Shown one piece after another: positions 31,275-43,292 of a DNA stretch of 64,000 bases (position 1 is the stretch's first letter; the number at the start of each line of letters is the position of its first letter). The stretch lies in the NCBI RefSeq assembly GCF_000002865.3, contig NW_001865041.1, forward strand, positions 1,101,478-1,165,477, given 5' to 3'. The position numbers and the translations under genes are program-made. Origin of the DNA: Monosiga brevicollis MX1. Its lineage: Eukaryota > Opisthokonta > Choanoflagellata > Craspedida > Salpingoecidae. The notes beneath the pieces were generated by a model, which saw nothing but the letters and a program-made list of their open reading frames with translations, did no database searches and was not told where the DNA came from.

Positions 31275-34200
31275 ATGAGCGTGGCTGGGGTGGGTGCCGC
31301 GGCCGCTGAGGTGCTGCAGGGAGCAGAGCTCGAGGCACTAGGGGTGGATTCCGATGATGGCCGGCGACACGGTCCCTCGGAGGTTGACCAGACGCACAGC
31401 GATGCGATCGTTGAAGCAGTCGTCCGGCTTACCGCCGCCGCCGATGCAGCCACCGATGCAGAGGCTGATGCAGAAGCCGATGCCCACGACGAAGAGGATC
31501 GAGTGACAGAGGTGACAGTGAGGCCGGGGTCGGGGTCTGCTGCTAAGCGGAATGCAACCGAAGCCCGGGCAAGCTATGAGTGGGCTGCACCAGATGAGGC
31601 TGTTTACTGGATCAGTGAGGTTCTACCGTCGCAACTGGGTTCCTTGGTGCCCGGGTCGCCTCTGTCTGCCGCCATTGTGCAGCGCAGTGAGGAGGAGGGC
31701 GAGGATCACCCGATCAAGCGCATCAAGCGTATTGCTCGCGTGCAACAGGATCCCTTCGCCATGCTCTGCGACCTCCTCTGGTTGCAGCTCGAGCGGCTGA
31801 TGGCCCGATTGGCGGATAATGATGCCAAAGACCCAGGCTTGAGGGCATCAGCCATGGACACTGACACCGCTTCGCGCGCCAGCCCATCTCCCAGCCTCAG
31901 TGACCGCCCGACCCAGGCCATCCTCACAAGCGTAGAGGCCCATCTCTCTGAGCAAGGCGCCACGGAGATGCAGTTGGTGGGGCTGGCACAAATTTGGGGC
32001 CAGCCCCATCTCCATTTTTCTGCTGCCCTGCTGCGCGGGGCTTGTCACTTGCAGCACATCAATCCGAATTCCATGGCTGCTCTCGCTGCCTCTACATCCG
32101 CTTCCATGCCGCCCACTGAGTCGAGGCATCCGCGTGCTTGGCCTACTCTGGCCCTCCTCGCGAGCCTACACGATCCTGCGCTTGCCTCGTATCTGCTGCC
32201 GTCCATGGACGCTGAGTGGTGCCATCGCTTTTGCAGCGCGGCCGCCCAGCTTGCGCAGACGGCACCCAAAAGTGCGCGGATGACACCTACCGCGCGTGCC
32301 GCCCTATATCACTACTGCCGACTCGGCCAGGAGCAGTCCCTGGTGCAAAAAGATTTGCGCGAGGTCTTGACTGATCCAGCTCGTTTTGACATGATCATGG
32401 CCTGTCAGGCCTCACCTTCTGCCTCGCCCCATCTCTTCTCGGCCTACTTACACACTCTCGTAACGCTGACGGATGCAATGGGGCAGTTGACCCCGCAAGC
32501 ACATGCGCTCTGCCATCACTTGTGCCAGCAGCCCTGGCACCTTGTGGCACATGCCGACGTGCCACACATCATTGAAACGGCATGTGCGGTGGCTCGGCTG
32601 CCTGCCCACTCCCCTGCCAGCTTGTTGGACCTGCTACTGGCCGTGACGCGGGCCCTGGCCCTATGTGCCGCTGGTGGAGAGCTATTACGAGTCTGGTCGG
32701 CCGCCAGCCCGACCATTTCCGCAGCACAAGTCGTCGAAGCCCTCCTCTCAGACTCGGCGCTTGTGGTGGGCCAGCTTATCCTGCCGCGCTTGGTTCTATA
32801 TGCGGCTGGAGACGTCAACGCTGATTGGAAAGACTACAGCATGGGCCTGGTCGCTCATTGTTTACGCAAAGCGCCTCATCTTCTGGAGGAACACGCGGCC
32901 GAGCTTTGCCTGCAACCTGACATGCTCCTTTGCCTTGGAGCAGACGAAACAAGTCGTGGTATCGTGGTTCACTTTTTAGAAGCAAGCACCCTCTGTGAGT
33001 AAAGGTGCTAGACTACGAGGTTTTCTCCAGTTACATGTGATCAGTGACCTCTGCGTGTTCTGTGTGCCTGTCGCATTCATCATGACGGCCCGTCCGTTTT
33101 GCTACGCAGACTGGTCAAACAGCTCACGTGCCGTTGCCCGGGCCACTGCCACCGCATTGAAGCCGTTTTGGCATCAGGTTAGGCGTGCGCCGTCTCTTAC
33201 CCTTCGCACCATATCTCGCAACGCACATCCGCCCTCCCCCCCATCCCATCCTCGTGCTTCAGCTCACGCATGATGGCACCCTTGTGGACAGATTGCGGCG
33301 CTGCGCCCAGTTCTTGTGCAAGTGCTGCGTTCTTCAGACTCGGCCATCGTGTTTTGGCGTGTGCTATTTGCAGCCATTCTCGATGCAGTGCATGGTGTAT
33401 CTCGGCGCTCGGTGCGTGTCCAATCGCGTTTCCACGTCACGCGCCAATGGCGTGACATGTTGGAGGATGCACATGGCGCAGCTGACATTGGCTTGGTGTC
33501 TCGCCTACGATCATTACAGCAACATGGTGATGGCTTGTCATCCATGAAGGAGGAACTAGAACTTCAGCATTCGTGTATGTTTGTGCGCGTGTGTGTTGTG
33601 CGTCCATGTTTTTTTTGCAATCGCCACCTGGGTGTCATCACGTTGTATCATACCTCATTCCGTGGGTGCTTCACCACCTGGCACGCTGGGGTCTGTGTTT
33701 TGAATCTGGTAGATGCCTCGGGCCAGATTCCCAACGCCGCACCGACCAAGTGAGTGGAATTGGGTGGGTGAGGGGCTGGAGTCATGGTTGTTACTGTTGT
33801 ATGACAGTATGTCTGTGTGTGCGACCCCGGGAGCGGGTGTTTCATGTTCTCAACAAGAGTCTGATGAGCAAGTGACACTTGATTCTCATGTTCCACCTTT
33901 GTATCGACTGACGCCACAGTGCCAGCCGGGATGCTTCGACAATTGATCAGGCCGGACTCCTGCAGCTTTTGGTGGACTCTTTGGCCACCTACCCTGAATT
34001 GGCCACCATGCTCGTAAGTCAAGCATTTTGACAACCGCTTTACATCCACCGTTCTAGCACGTCGGATGGAGGGGGCACAGACGGGGCGTGATTGTCAGTT
34101 GGACTGAGTCAGCAGGGCACGCTGTACATATTGCTGATTGCAGCTCATGTCGTCTTGTATTGCGTTGTGGTGGTTGCGCTTAGCCTGCCATTTTTTTGGC

Positions 34201-35054
34201 GGCGCGGCGGCAGGCCGAGCCTGTTCCTGTACCCAAGGCGGACGCTACGCAGCAGAGCAATTATTTGTGGCCCTATGATCTCAATTTGCGCAAGTCCTTC
34301 GAGAGGCTGCCTTTATTGCACGATGTGTTGCTTTTCGCGCTTGAGGTTGGTTATGGACAGCAAGACAGATTGGAGCAGGCAGGGTGCGTGCAGGCGACGG
34401 AACACTCAAGTGCTCGTGCTACTCTGGCCTGGTCTTTGTGTGCGCATAGGCACCAAGCTTTCACCGGGAGGGTGCGAATATGATCCACAGCCTGGCGCGC
34501 ACAGCCATGGTTACCCTCTTACCCTTGATCAAGGTGAGTATGGGCGACTCTCTAATAGGAACTGTCGGCCTGATGTGGCCAATCCGGTGGGCGCATGTAG
34601 CATGTGATGCCTGTGCTCATCGCCGTTTCCTTGTATGTGTGGGCTTGCAGATCAATCAACTAAAGATTCGCGTGACGCCAGTGATGCAGCAGCAATGTGC
34701 AACCCTGATGCATGCCGCTGGGTGGGTGCAGCGCGACGCGAGTCTTGCTTGGATATCTCGCGATCTCTCATGATGAACGCTGGTCGTGGCAGATTATGTC
34801 CGGGGGTGCCGCCCGCATTGGCTTCGCTGCGTCTCGCCGTGCCAGAGATGACGGCCAAGGAGCTGCATACGCTGTTGGGATGCTTGCTGCGAGGACTCTC
34901 GTTGGCTACGGCGCACGGCAGCGATGCAAACAGCGAAAAGACGCGAAGCGCGGTGCAAGATGCGTTTGAGCCCGTTCGTCGCCTTATGATTGAGCGACTG
35001 GAGGTTTTTGCCAACGTGTACGCCGAGGCCTTTGGCAATCATCATGCCTCATGA
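31275..35054 (+). CDS. NELF-B-like protein (negative elongation factor B / COBRA1 family), extended
   Basis: A long first exon (31275-32994, 573 codons) is followed by about eight shorter exons, ending with TGA at 35052-35054. I use the ATG at 31275; the frame is open further upstream but without another ATG. After an acidic, Ala-rich N terminus comes a helical region. The best family match is LLASLHDPALASYLLPS to GQEQSLVQKDLREVLTDP, which parallels human NELF-B (LLMSLHDLDV, GQEQVLGDLSMILCDP) in order and spacing. Weaker parallels occur in the later exons. NELF-B is the scaffold of the complex that pauses RNA polymerase II near promoters. The protein would be some 900 residues, well above the human 580, with a C-terminal extension of unknown role. 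A different helical-repeat family is possible. Confidence 0.55.
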
Positions 35055-35320
35055 CAGAGTTTACGAAAATGAGTATGAGGGCAGTCCATTCATGTTAGCA
35101 AGACGGCCTTTTGGGCCAAAAATGACAATTTTATGACAGACTACTATCCGATTTTATGACAGACGACTATGCGCTTGGAACATGCTTTGACACACGGAAC
35201 AAGGCAGACAATAGCAAAACGGGATGACAAGAAGGGACGCCCAGCGTCAGGAAAAGAAAGAATAGGGATGGGGCATGAACAGGGCATAAAACCTGTGCTG
35301 CTCAATCGGGATGAGCCTAT

Positions 35321-36662
35321 CTAATCTTCATCCTCGTCCCGTGCACCGCCGCGAGTCTCTTCAACAAGATCAGGTTGCTCGTAAAAGCCTATCAGGTCAG
35401 GTCAAAGGTGGGGGGAAGAGCGAGGTGACTAAGAATGCGAAGCAGAGAGGACAACAATAACTTGGGCATGGGCGTGTGTCAGAGGACCAGTCCGTACCGT
35501 TGACAGGATTACCGTCTTCGCCTTCCATGGCTAGGGGCAGAAAGGGCATTGTGGTGGGGCCAGGGCACACATGAGATTGTGGTGGGGCCAGAGCACACAT
35601 GAGTCTGGGGTGCTGGCATGAAGGTGGGTCGGCATCTCCAACTCTTGTTGTTCTTGTTTTGTCGAGTATGCGGGTGTGAGTAGCAGAAGACAGCGCCTGT
35701 GGAATGGGGCGTACCGTGTTCGTCACCTTCCTGTTCCTGATCGCCTTCTGCAGCACCATCGTCCTCAGCGACATCCTCGTCAGCCGCGTCTGCTTCGCCT
35801 TCATCTTCATCACCTGCCAAGGGCAAAGCTTCTTGCAAGCCTTGGCTCAGTGCAGCAATTTGGTCCGGTGTGAGGCGCACGTGGCAGTCCTCAATCATCT
35901 ATCACGGGACGATCCAGGTCCGGGTCAGCGTTAAGCAAGCAGCAAAGCGGCCTGTGTGGCAGCGGGAGACTCAAATGTGAGAGGACCAGGGTGGTACGCA
36001 CAAGTTGCAAGCCCAGTTCTTCGCACGGGCGATGATCCAAAAGTTGCAATCGTTCAGCCCTGTGTGAAGGTGGCGTTTGAGACAGAGAGAAATCGTTGAG
36101 GGCAGGATGAATTGGTGCGTGCATGTGTATGTGGGCGAGGATGAGTAGCCCTGGGGCAAAATAAGCTGCAAGTACAAGGCGGGTGGCAGAACAGACCGAA
36201 CAAGGGGGTACTGAGCCATAACGGTAAGCGCTGCCGTGACGTTCTCTGCGGTCTGTTGGCGAGCTGGCTTGTTCTGCAGGTATTGCCCGACCTGACAAAT
36301 TTGTATCATTTTCCGAGGGATAGTCAGCCCAATGATGGGGCGGTGCCCGGCACAACAGCAAATGGCCAAGCCAAGGTCACACCTCAAAGAGAACGGTGTG
36401 CAAGTTTTTCTGGCGGTGATTGACGGCACGGGATTTGAGCTTTAGTGCATTGAGCTGCTCATCAACGAGGGCAAGGACCTCATACTGGGAGAGGAGCGCC
36501 GTGCTCTCCGACACGCTGCAGCAAAGCGGGGTCCACCAGCGACAAAGGTGAGTTGTCCACAGCCGTCCGGCGTGTAATCATACAGAGCTAGCGGTGTTGG
36601 GCAACGAGCGTGTGAGTGAGCCCAGTGCAGCTGTACGGGGATGGTCCGACGTACACTTCCAT
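35321..36662 (-). CDS. CRCP: RNA polymerase III subunit RPC9 (CRCP / Rpc17)
   Basis: Minus strand, seven exons: 36662-36655, 36515-36383, 36291-36212, 36059-36002, 35898-35715, 35530-35498 and 35388-35321. They sum exactly to 187 codons plus stop. The first exon holds eight coding bases (Met, Glu and two bases of Val). The reading MEVVSESTALLSQYEV aligns with human MEVKDANSALLSNYEV. Later blocks are AERLQLLDHRPCEELGLQL (human AEKLQLLNHRPVTAVEIQL) and RLTPDQIAALSQGLQEALP. The C terminus is acidic. RPC9 pairs with RPC8 in the Pol III stalk that is needed for initiation. Human CRCP is 148 residues; the extra length here is the acidic tail. The gene is convergent with the NELF-B-like gene, 266 bases away. 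Confidence 0.88.
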
Positions 36663-36947
36663 CGCGCCCCGTTGGTGGATCGATTCGAGAGTGAGTTAGC
36701 GAGCGATGCATGAGCCGTTCACGACAGCTGTTTTGAACAACCCAACAGATCGTTGAGATTCGGTCGAAGCAGACACAGGGAGTATTTGTAGTAAAAATGA
36801 GAGTAAGTGTGGAAATGTTAATCATTACTAAGTGAACTGCTGTTGTTCTTATAGCCGTTTATGTTTGATACACTTTGTGGGAACCGTATGCAAGCGATGG
36901 GTAAAGGGTGTGAAGATGTCAGGGAAAAAGAATCACGATCCCACAGA

Positions 36948-36982
<35 letters not shown>

Positions 36983-37621
36983 GGAGCCGATCGTGCGCAT
37001 TTGACCATGTCTTCGCTACCATAGTTTCGCTACCATGCCTTGTCCAGTCCCACACCATGCCTATCTCCCTTCCACTTAACAAAACCCTGCATCATTTGAT
37101 TCCGCGGACAAGTATGGGTCCAATTTCCACCAAACTGCAAGTAGGGTTGGGTTCGGGCACATGTGTTTGCGTCTGTGTGTGTGTGTGTGTGCTGATGGCT
37201 TGACGTGCAGTGGTGGAGGGGGGGTCGTTTGGCGGTGCCAATGGATGTGGCAGGTCCACGCATTTCCCTGCTCTGTCTTTACGCCCTGCTCTGGTGTGTG
37301 TGCTCTGATGTCTTGCTCTGGTGTGCATCCGCTCCACCTCGTGGCAAACCCGTTGCAGCAGGGTGCTTAGCTCTCAGCAAGCAGCAGCGCATCTCGCCTC
37401 CCATCTCTTGCTGCATCTCATCTGTCTTCGTACAACCAAACCGTTTCTTCCAATGTTTTTTGAGTCGGCGTCACAAGCTCTGCACCCAGCTCCTGACACG
37501 CACTGTCTCTCCCTCTCCCTCTCTCCTTTTCTCCCTCTATGTGAATGCCAGCAGGGCGTGCCTCTTCTGCCTGCCGAGCCTGCGCTCCCTCTTCCCCCTT
37601 TTCCTTGCCGCGCACTCTGTT

Positions 37622-37670
<49 letters not shown>

Positions 37671-38029
37671 TGTGTGTTTCTTCCTTGGTCGGTTTTTTGC
37701 TGTAGTGTCAGGCTTTCCATCGGTTGCCCATTTTGGTTGACGCCCTCTCCCCCCTTCTCCCTTCTCCATCGAGACTCTCATGTTCCTGTCTTGGACCTGA
37801 TTGATCTCTGCTGGCAGAGACCGGGCGGGCGTCTGCCTGCCTCCTGCCTTGCCTTGAGAGGCACGCCTGCTTTGCTACGCCTGGCGTGGCCGTGATCCTC
37901 TCGAGACACATTCAACTGCTTCCCACACGCCAGACCAGCTTCGCGTTGGGCTTTTTTACTTCCGACAGCGCGCTCTCCACCGCCTAACTGCCCTCAGCCC
38001 TACGCGGCTGCCAGGCAAGACCGGGCAGC
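36663..38029. other. Divergent intergenic region with CA/GT microsatellites
   Basis: About 1.4 kb between RPC9 and the docking-protein gene. It contains a CA run (36950-36979), a short GT run (about 37174-37191) and a long GT run (about 37624-37667). No exon was recognised. It likely contains 5' untranslated sequence of the 38030 gene. Confidence 0.45.
37624..37678. repeat. (GT)n microsatellite
   Basis: Long, nearly uninterrupted GT repeat about 350 bases upstream of the ATG at 38030. Confidence 0.9.
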
Positions 38030-41000
38030 ATGGCCGCATTTGTTGCGCAGCGATACAGTCCTGGGCCCGAGTTAGCCTCGGACACAAGCGGCATACCCAT
38101 ACCCTGCCTTGTGCATCTGGCCCAGTCCTCAATGTGGCAGGCTGGCCAGCTTCAGCTTTCTGCTGATGCCAGTGAGCTTCGAGTTGCCATTTTCGAACAT
38201 CCCAATGGTGAGTCCGTGCGTGCGTGCGTGCGTGCGTGCGTGTCACTCTATCGTGTTCCCCTCCCTTGTTTTGTCCAGCATCTTGGTAGCGCTCGCCGCT
38301 TTCCTTCGAGTCCCACTGCTCGCTCTTCATGGCCACGACCCTCGCCCTCCCTTGCTCTGTCACGTCACTCTAGAGGATCTAGCCCTCACGCGTTGCAGTC
38401 TGGATTTGTGCTTGCACTACACTTGGCAAGGCCAATATCTTGTCATTGCCGTGACCTCTGAAAATCACATTGACCTTCGCTTCTCGGTGAGAACCCAAAT
38501 CACATGCCCTCCACACCGCAGCTTCATGCTATGTTCTCCACGTGCTGACCCCTATTCTTTTCCTCTCTCCTTCTTCTCGCCAGTGTACGGCGGATGTTGT
38601 CGATGTGGTCGGTCTGCTCAAAGCTGCGGGCATTCGCCACGCCCCATGGCAAGGTCGAGTCACCCTCTTCCTCTCCTCCTAACCCTCTCCAAGTCGACTG
38701 CGTAAAGACATCAATCTCCTTCAATTGTTTGCGTGGCTCTCCCATACAGGCGCCACGCTGCAGCTGTATGACGATCCCCAGGACGCCCAACTCGACTCAT
38801 TTCCGTTTTTTGCTGGCGCCTTGCGTTTGCCGGTACGTCTCCCATCCATCACGTCTTCCTACTCGCACAGCCAACCCCTCTGTGCCCGCTGACCCATCTC
38901 CATGTCACCTTGCTATAAACCCATGCTTCCAGGCGGCTGCCTGGCTCATCCGACGGGTGGCAAAGCGTTTGAAAAAATCGTGTTTTCTTCTCCACAACGC
39001 CACAACAGCCCACGAGTACACAGTCACGATTGCCCGGTTCAATCCCAATGCTGCCTTGCTCGTGACGCATGATCAGGTGAAACCCGCTGACACCCAGCTC
39101 GCTGTATACCTCAGGCACAAACTCATTCTTGCTCCTTGCCCATCTTCTGCTTAGATCGGACATGTGCATGGTCGTTACTTCTTTGCCTCCAAATCGGCTT
39201 CAGCTGCTGTTGCTCGAAGCGTTCCTGAACTCCTCCGTACTCCCACGGTTTGTCTTCAACTAACGAGCTGTCCCAAACTATCTGCACTTATGCGGAAGGG
39301 CTTTTTTTCCTCGCCTGCTCATGACGTGCCCCTCTCGCTCCTGATACAGTACGCCGCTGAACTGGCCACTTGCTGCCCGGCTGTCGGAAATGGCAACTAT
39401 GTTTTTGCGGACCAGGATCAAGTTAAGCTTAGCGCTCCGTAAGTACCCACTCATACCCCCCCCCCCCNNNNNNNNNNNNNNNNNNNNNNNNNNNNNNNNN
39501 NNNNNNNNNNNNNNNNNGCAGTCGACCGGAGAAGAATCGTACGTTTCTGTCAGCCTTGGCAGCTGGCAAACTGGCAAAAGTCGCACCTCACCTTTCACGT
39601 CCATGCCACAGGCCATATGAGCTTTCGGCACCCGGTTTGAATGGGTACATGCCCCTTGCCTTGACCCAGCCTGCAGAGGCGGCCGCCCAATCACTTGATC
39701 TCTCGTGCGTGAGCATACACATCTCGTCTTCCAATACCGTTCAAGGCAGATTATTTCAGAAAGGGGGCAAGGCGCTCATTGTTTGCTAGCGACATCGTTC
39801 CGAAAGCTCCCATGAAAAAAAGCTTTGTCCAGTTCTAAATCGGTGTTGTGCTGCATTAGGGCGGACGCTGGGCGGGCCACCATCGAAGCCATCTATGCTA
39901 CTGTAAATGAAGTGGACACCTGGCGGGATAGTGGCTACGTGCAGCTGACGCATGTACAATTTCAGGTGTTACGTGCCATGCGCCACCAGCTTTCCAAGCG
40001 CAGCGATGGCCCTGACACCAGCTCGCGTGGTTCCACGCCAACCTCACCATCACACACCTCAGCACTTGGTGGTGTAGCTAACGAAAAGCATCCGTATGAC
40101 AGCATGTCGGCTGTGCGTCGGCCTTCAGCACCTCCCTCGTCAGACCTTGTCGTGGACGAGCATGGCTATGTACGCCTTCGGGATCCGACTGGCGATGGCC
40201 TTGGACAGCCGATGGCCGACCCCGTCAGTCTCGACGCGGCAGAGAAGGATGAGGATGGATATGTCAAGCTCGTACAGCCTGGCGGCGTTGTCGTTCAACA
40301 CGCTCTCAATGGCGGCTATGATAATGTCGATGAATTGCTTGGGTCCGACCAACGACCAGGTTGCCATGCACGCAGTTTCGTTTCACACGTGCATTCATCA
40401 ACGTCGCCGTATGCTACCATTGGCAGCGAGTCTACAGCGGTAAATCAGGTGCGCGCTGTTAGTCTCGAGAGCCTGCCACGCGCTGTAACTGCATCCCCCA
40501 CCTACGAGACCGTGGCCAGCCGCCCTGCAGCGCGAACACCGCTGCATACGTCGACCGAATCCTTGCAAGCTTTGCGATCACTTCGTTCCAGCCGGCCTGG
40601 AAGCAGCTTGGCTGCTCATAGCGAACCTGATTTGTCTTCTTCGGCTAATGCATCGCCGCTCATGGGCCGTGCCCTGCGTGGGGTTTGTGCCCAACCAAAT
40701 CGTTCTCCTATTTTGCCGCAACGCAAGCTTCCTGGCAGCGCCACACGCCTGCTCATCCCCAATCCTAGCAGGTCCACTGAGTGGCAGCGTGGTCACCGGC
40801 GTGCACATTCCGACAGTGACAGCTTGGTGGGCAGCCCCAGAAATGATGCCTTGCGACAGCTCGCTCACCTTGCCGGCCACGATCATTCGAAAACAATGGC
40901 GTCCAGCACCTCAGAGCAAGGGCTGGCTCGACGAAATGTACCGGCAAGCGAGCGTCCAGTCCAGCGCACTCAGCAGTCCCCTGCGCCGGCCCCTCAGCCT

Positions 41001-43118
41001 TTGGATGCCGCTGCACGCTCTGAGAGCACCGAGAAGCTTACGCGACAGGCCATCGCAAAGCATGCGTCGAGTCCACGCAGCTCGCCTCCTCATAGCCAGC
41101 AGGAGTTCCGACCAGAACCACGGCACCACTCGGTGCACGGGACAGTATCCAACCCCACATTGCCTGCTAGTGCCCACCCACGCACCCGGTCAACCCATGA
41201 ACGCCTGAACCATTTTGGTAAACCCATGGTGCGGCAACTCTCGGTATGTTGTGCGATCCCACAGCCCACTGCTAATTCTGCGCGCCTATTCATCGATCCA
41301 TCGTCGTTGGCGCGTCCATTGCTGGGCGTGTAGCAAACGCTTTCCACACCGGACGCAGCAGAAGACCGCCCCAGTCGCACGGCGTTCAACGTGGGCCAGC
41401 TCCAGCGTGAGTCCCGAATCCACCTTGCGTTGGCGCACACGCCCTTAGCACGCTTCCCGCCAAGAGCCAGTCGATTTTCCCGATGCCATAGCCCCACTCA
41501 CGAGCTGCGGTCTTCTTTGTGGGGTGTCTTTCCCACAGACTTGGCGCGACTGCCGCGCCTGTATATCCATCAATTCTCGCACGTTTACACGGGTATGGGT
41601 TTGCTCTTGCACAGCCTTTCTCCATTCACTCTATTTCGTTGGATGGCGTGTTTTGTGCGTTCAATTTTATGAGGTCCGTTCATCATGGGCGGGTTTGCTG
41701 CCTGTCTCTGATCGTGCCTTGCAGACCATCCGCAGGGACTTGGGGCCGTGTTGAGTACACCACAAGGCTTGACAACGGTGGTTCTTCCATCCACAAAGAA
41801 TTCCAAGCCTTGCTTTTGCGTTGCTGATGCATCAGACACCCCTTTGTTCAGTTTCGTCTTGGACGGTGCGATATCAGTGATCGTTGCATCGAGCGTCTTT
41901 TCTATGTTCGGGCCTTCCCTTGATCCCTCACAGTTGGTTCTGAATGCACACTTAGGTGACAGCAAAGGCTTGAACGGGGTCATTATGGGCCATAATGTAA
42001 GGGATCATTGATGATTTATGGCGCAAGGCAAATGAACTTAGTGCCTCAAGTCGGGCACATTCCGTGGGCGATTTTAGTGTCACGAAGGACCGTGTGCTCA
42101 TCGAGACTGCTGTGCATACGGTTAATTATTGCTATAGGGACCCATGGGCATGGTTTTGCCACGCAGCGACTGGCTTGGTCGTCAAGCCAGTGTTCGCGTC
42201 AGCTTCAACCCGCAGCACAAGCTCGGCCTCGCGCAGCTGACCAAATTTCGAACTGGCGTACGTGTCATGGATGCATATTTTTTCCCATCTAAGTTGTACA
42301 TTATGAGAGGAGCGTGGCTGACACCTCATTGTCGCATGGCAACTTCTGTCATGGCTTCTCTACCGTCTTGGCTTTTCGGTGCTCGTGGACAGTTGGGCGC
42401 CACTATTTCGGATCTGCCTGCCACTTTTCCCATGCGGCTTTTTCCAACAGCCTTTGATCACTACAAGGTCAGGCGATGGAGCTTATGGTGCTGACGGGGC
42501 AGGGATTAAAACGAATTGCCACTTCTTCGTGGCCTTGTTTGGAACTGCACCTTCCCTTCCTCATTTCCTGATTTTGATTCAGATCGAGCAGCGGGTTCGA
42601 AAGCAGGAATGGATTTCTTGCGGCATCATTCAGATTTTTGAGGTGGCAGGACAACGTACGTGTCCACATGTATCAGGACCGTATGACCAAGCCAGGAGTT
42701 CGATGCCCTTGCGCGAATCCGCCTTGGATCACTTGGGCTGCTGGAGCCGCTATAGCTGTTCCGCTCTTCACCTTACATGGTTATGTGGCCACAGGTGTAT
42801 GGGACGTGAATTTTCCACAGCTTGATCTGGAATGTCGCACCATGGTCCTGGCTGCATGCTTCCTCTTGCGCTGGACTGATGTAAGTGTCGTTTTTTAAGC
42901 TGATCAATTTGGGCAGTGGAATGGCACACTTGGACGTTCAAATCTCCCAGGGGCGCTCGGCGCCCCCCTCCGCGTGACGGTCGTTTCGGCGCGTGAGAGT
43001 GTGTGCCATTGATGCTCATGAGTTTGGTTTGGGTGCATTGCTTTCGTGACAGAAAACGGCAACTGAGGTGCCACTGCGCAGTGTTGCGGACGCCGCTGAA
43101 GCCGACGCGTTTGCTTGA
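38030..43118 (+). CDS. Docking-type protein with about ten tyrosine motifs and a phospholipid-scramblase-like C terminus
   Basis: One long spliced gene by my reading. Eight N-terminal exons run from 38030 to 39438. After an assembly gap come exons at about 39522-39708 and 39853-41241. Further exons run to a TGA at 43116-43118. Phases fit at the junctions I tested, including 41396 to 41727, which links the two halves. The N-terminal 300 residues are beta-rich, perhaps a PH- or PTB-like module, unproven. The middle is disordered and carries YELS, YMPL, YATV, YVQL, YDSM, YVRL, YVKL, YDNV, YATI and YETV, typical SH2 or PTB docking sites. The end reads WDVNFPQLDLECRTMVLAAC followed by FLL. This resembles the scramblase C terminus FPLDLDVKMKAVMIGACFLI. 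Two adjacent genes instead of one remain possible, and the scramblase call is tentative. Confidence 0.5.
39468..39517. other. Assembly gap (50 N) at a poly-C tract
   Basis: Exactly 50 N following a run of C. It lies in an intron of the docking-protein gene: the donor is at 39439 and the next exon starts after the AG at 39520-39521. Confidence 0.95.
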
Positions 43119-43292
43119 GAGCCTAAAAGAATGATAATGTATATGAACAGGGTAACCGAAAAGTTATATCAACCAAAAACCAAGCAGAACAGGTCTTCGA
43201 GCAAGATGAACAACAAGTTGGACGTTGTTTTTGCCAAAAACGGTGTCAAAGCCATTTCGAATGAAAGGGGCAACAGACTTGCGTTTGATGAA

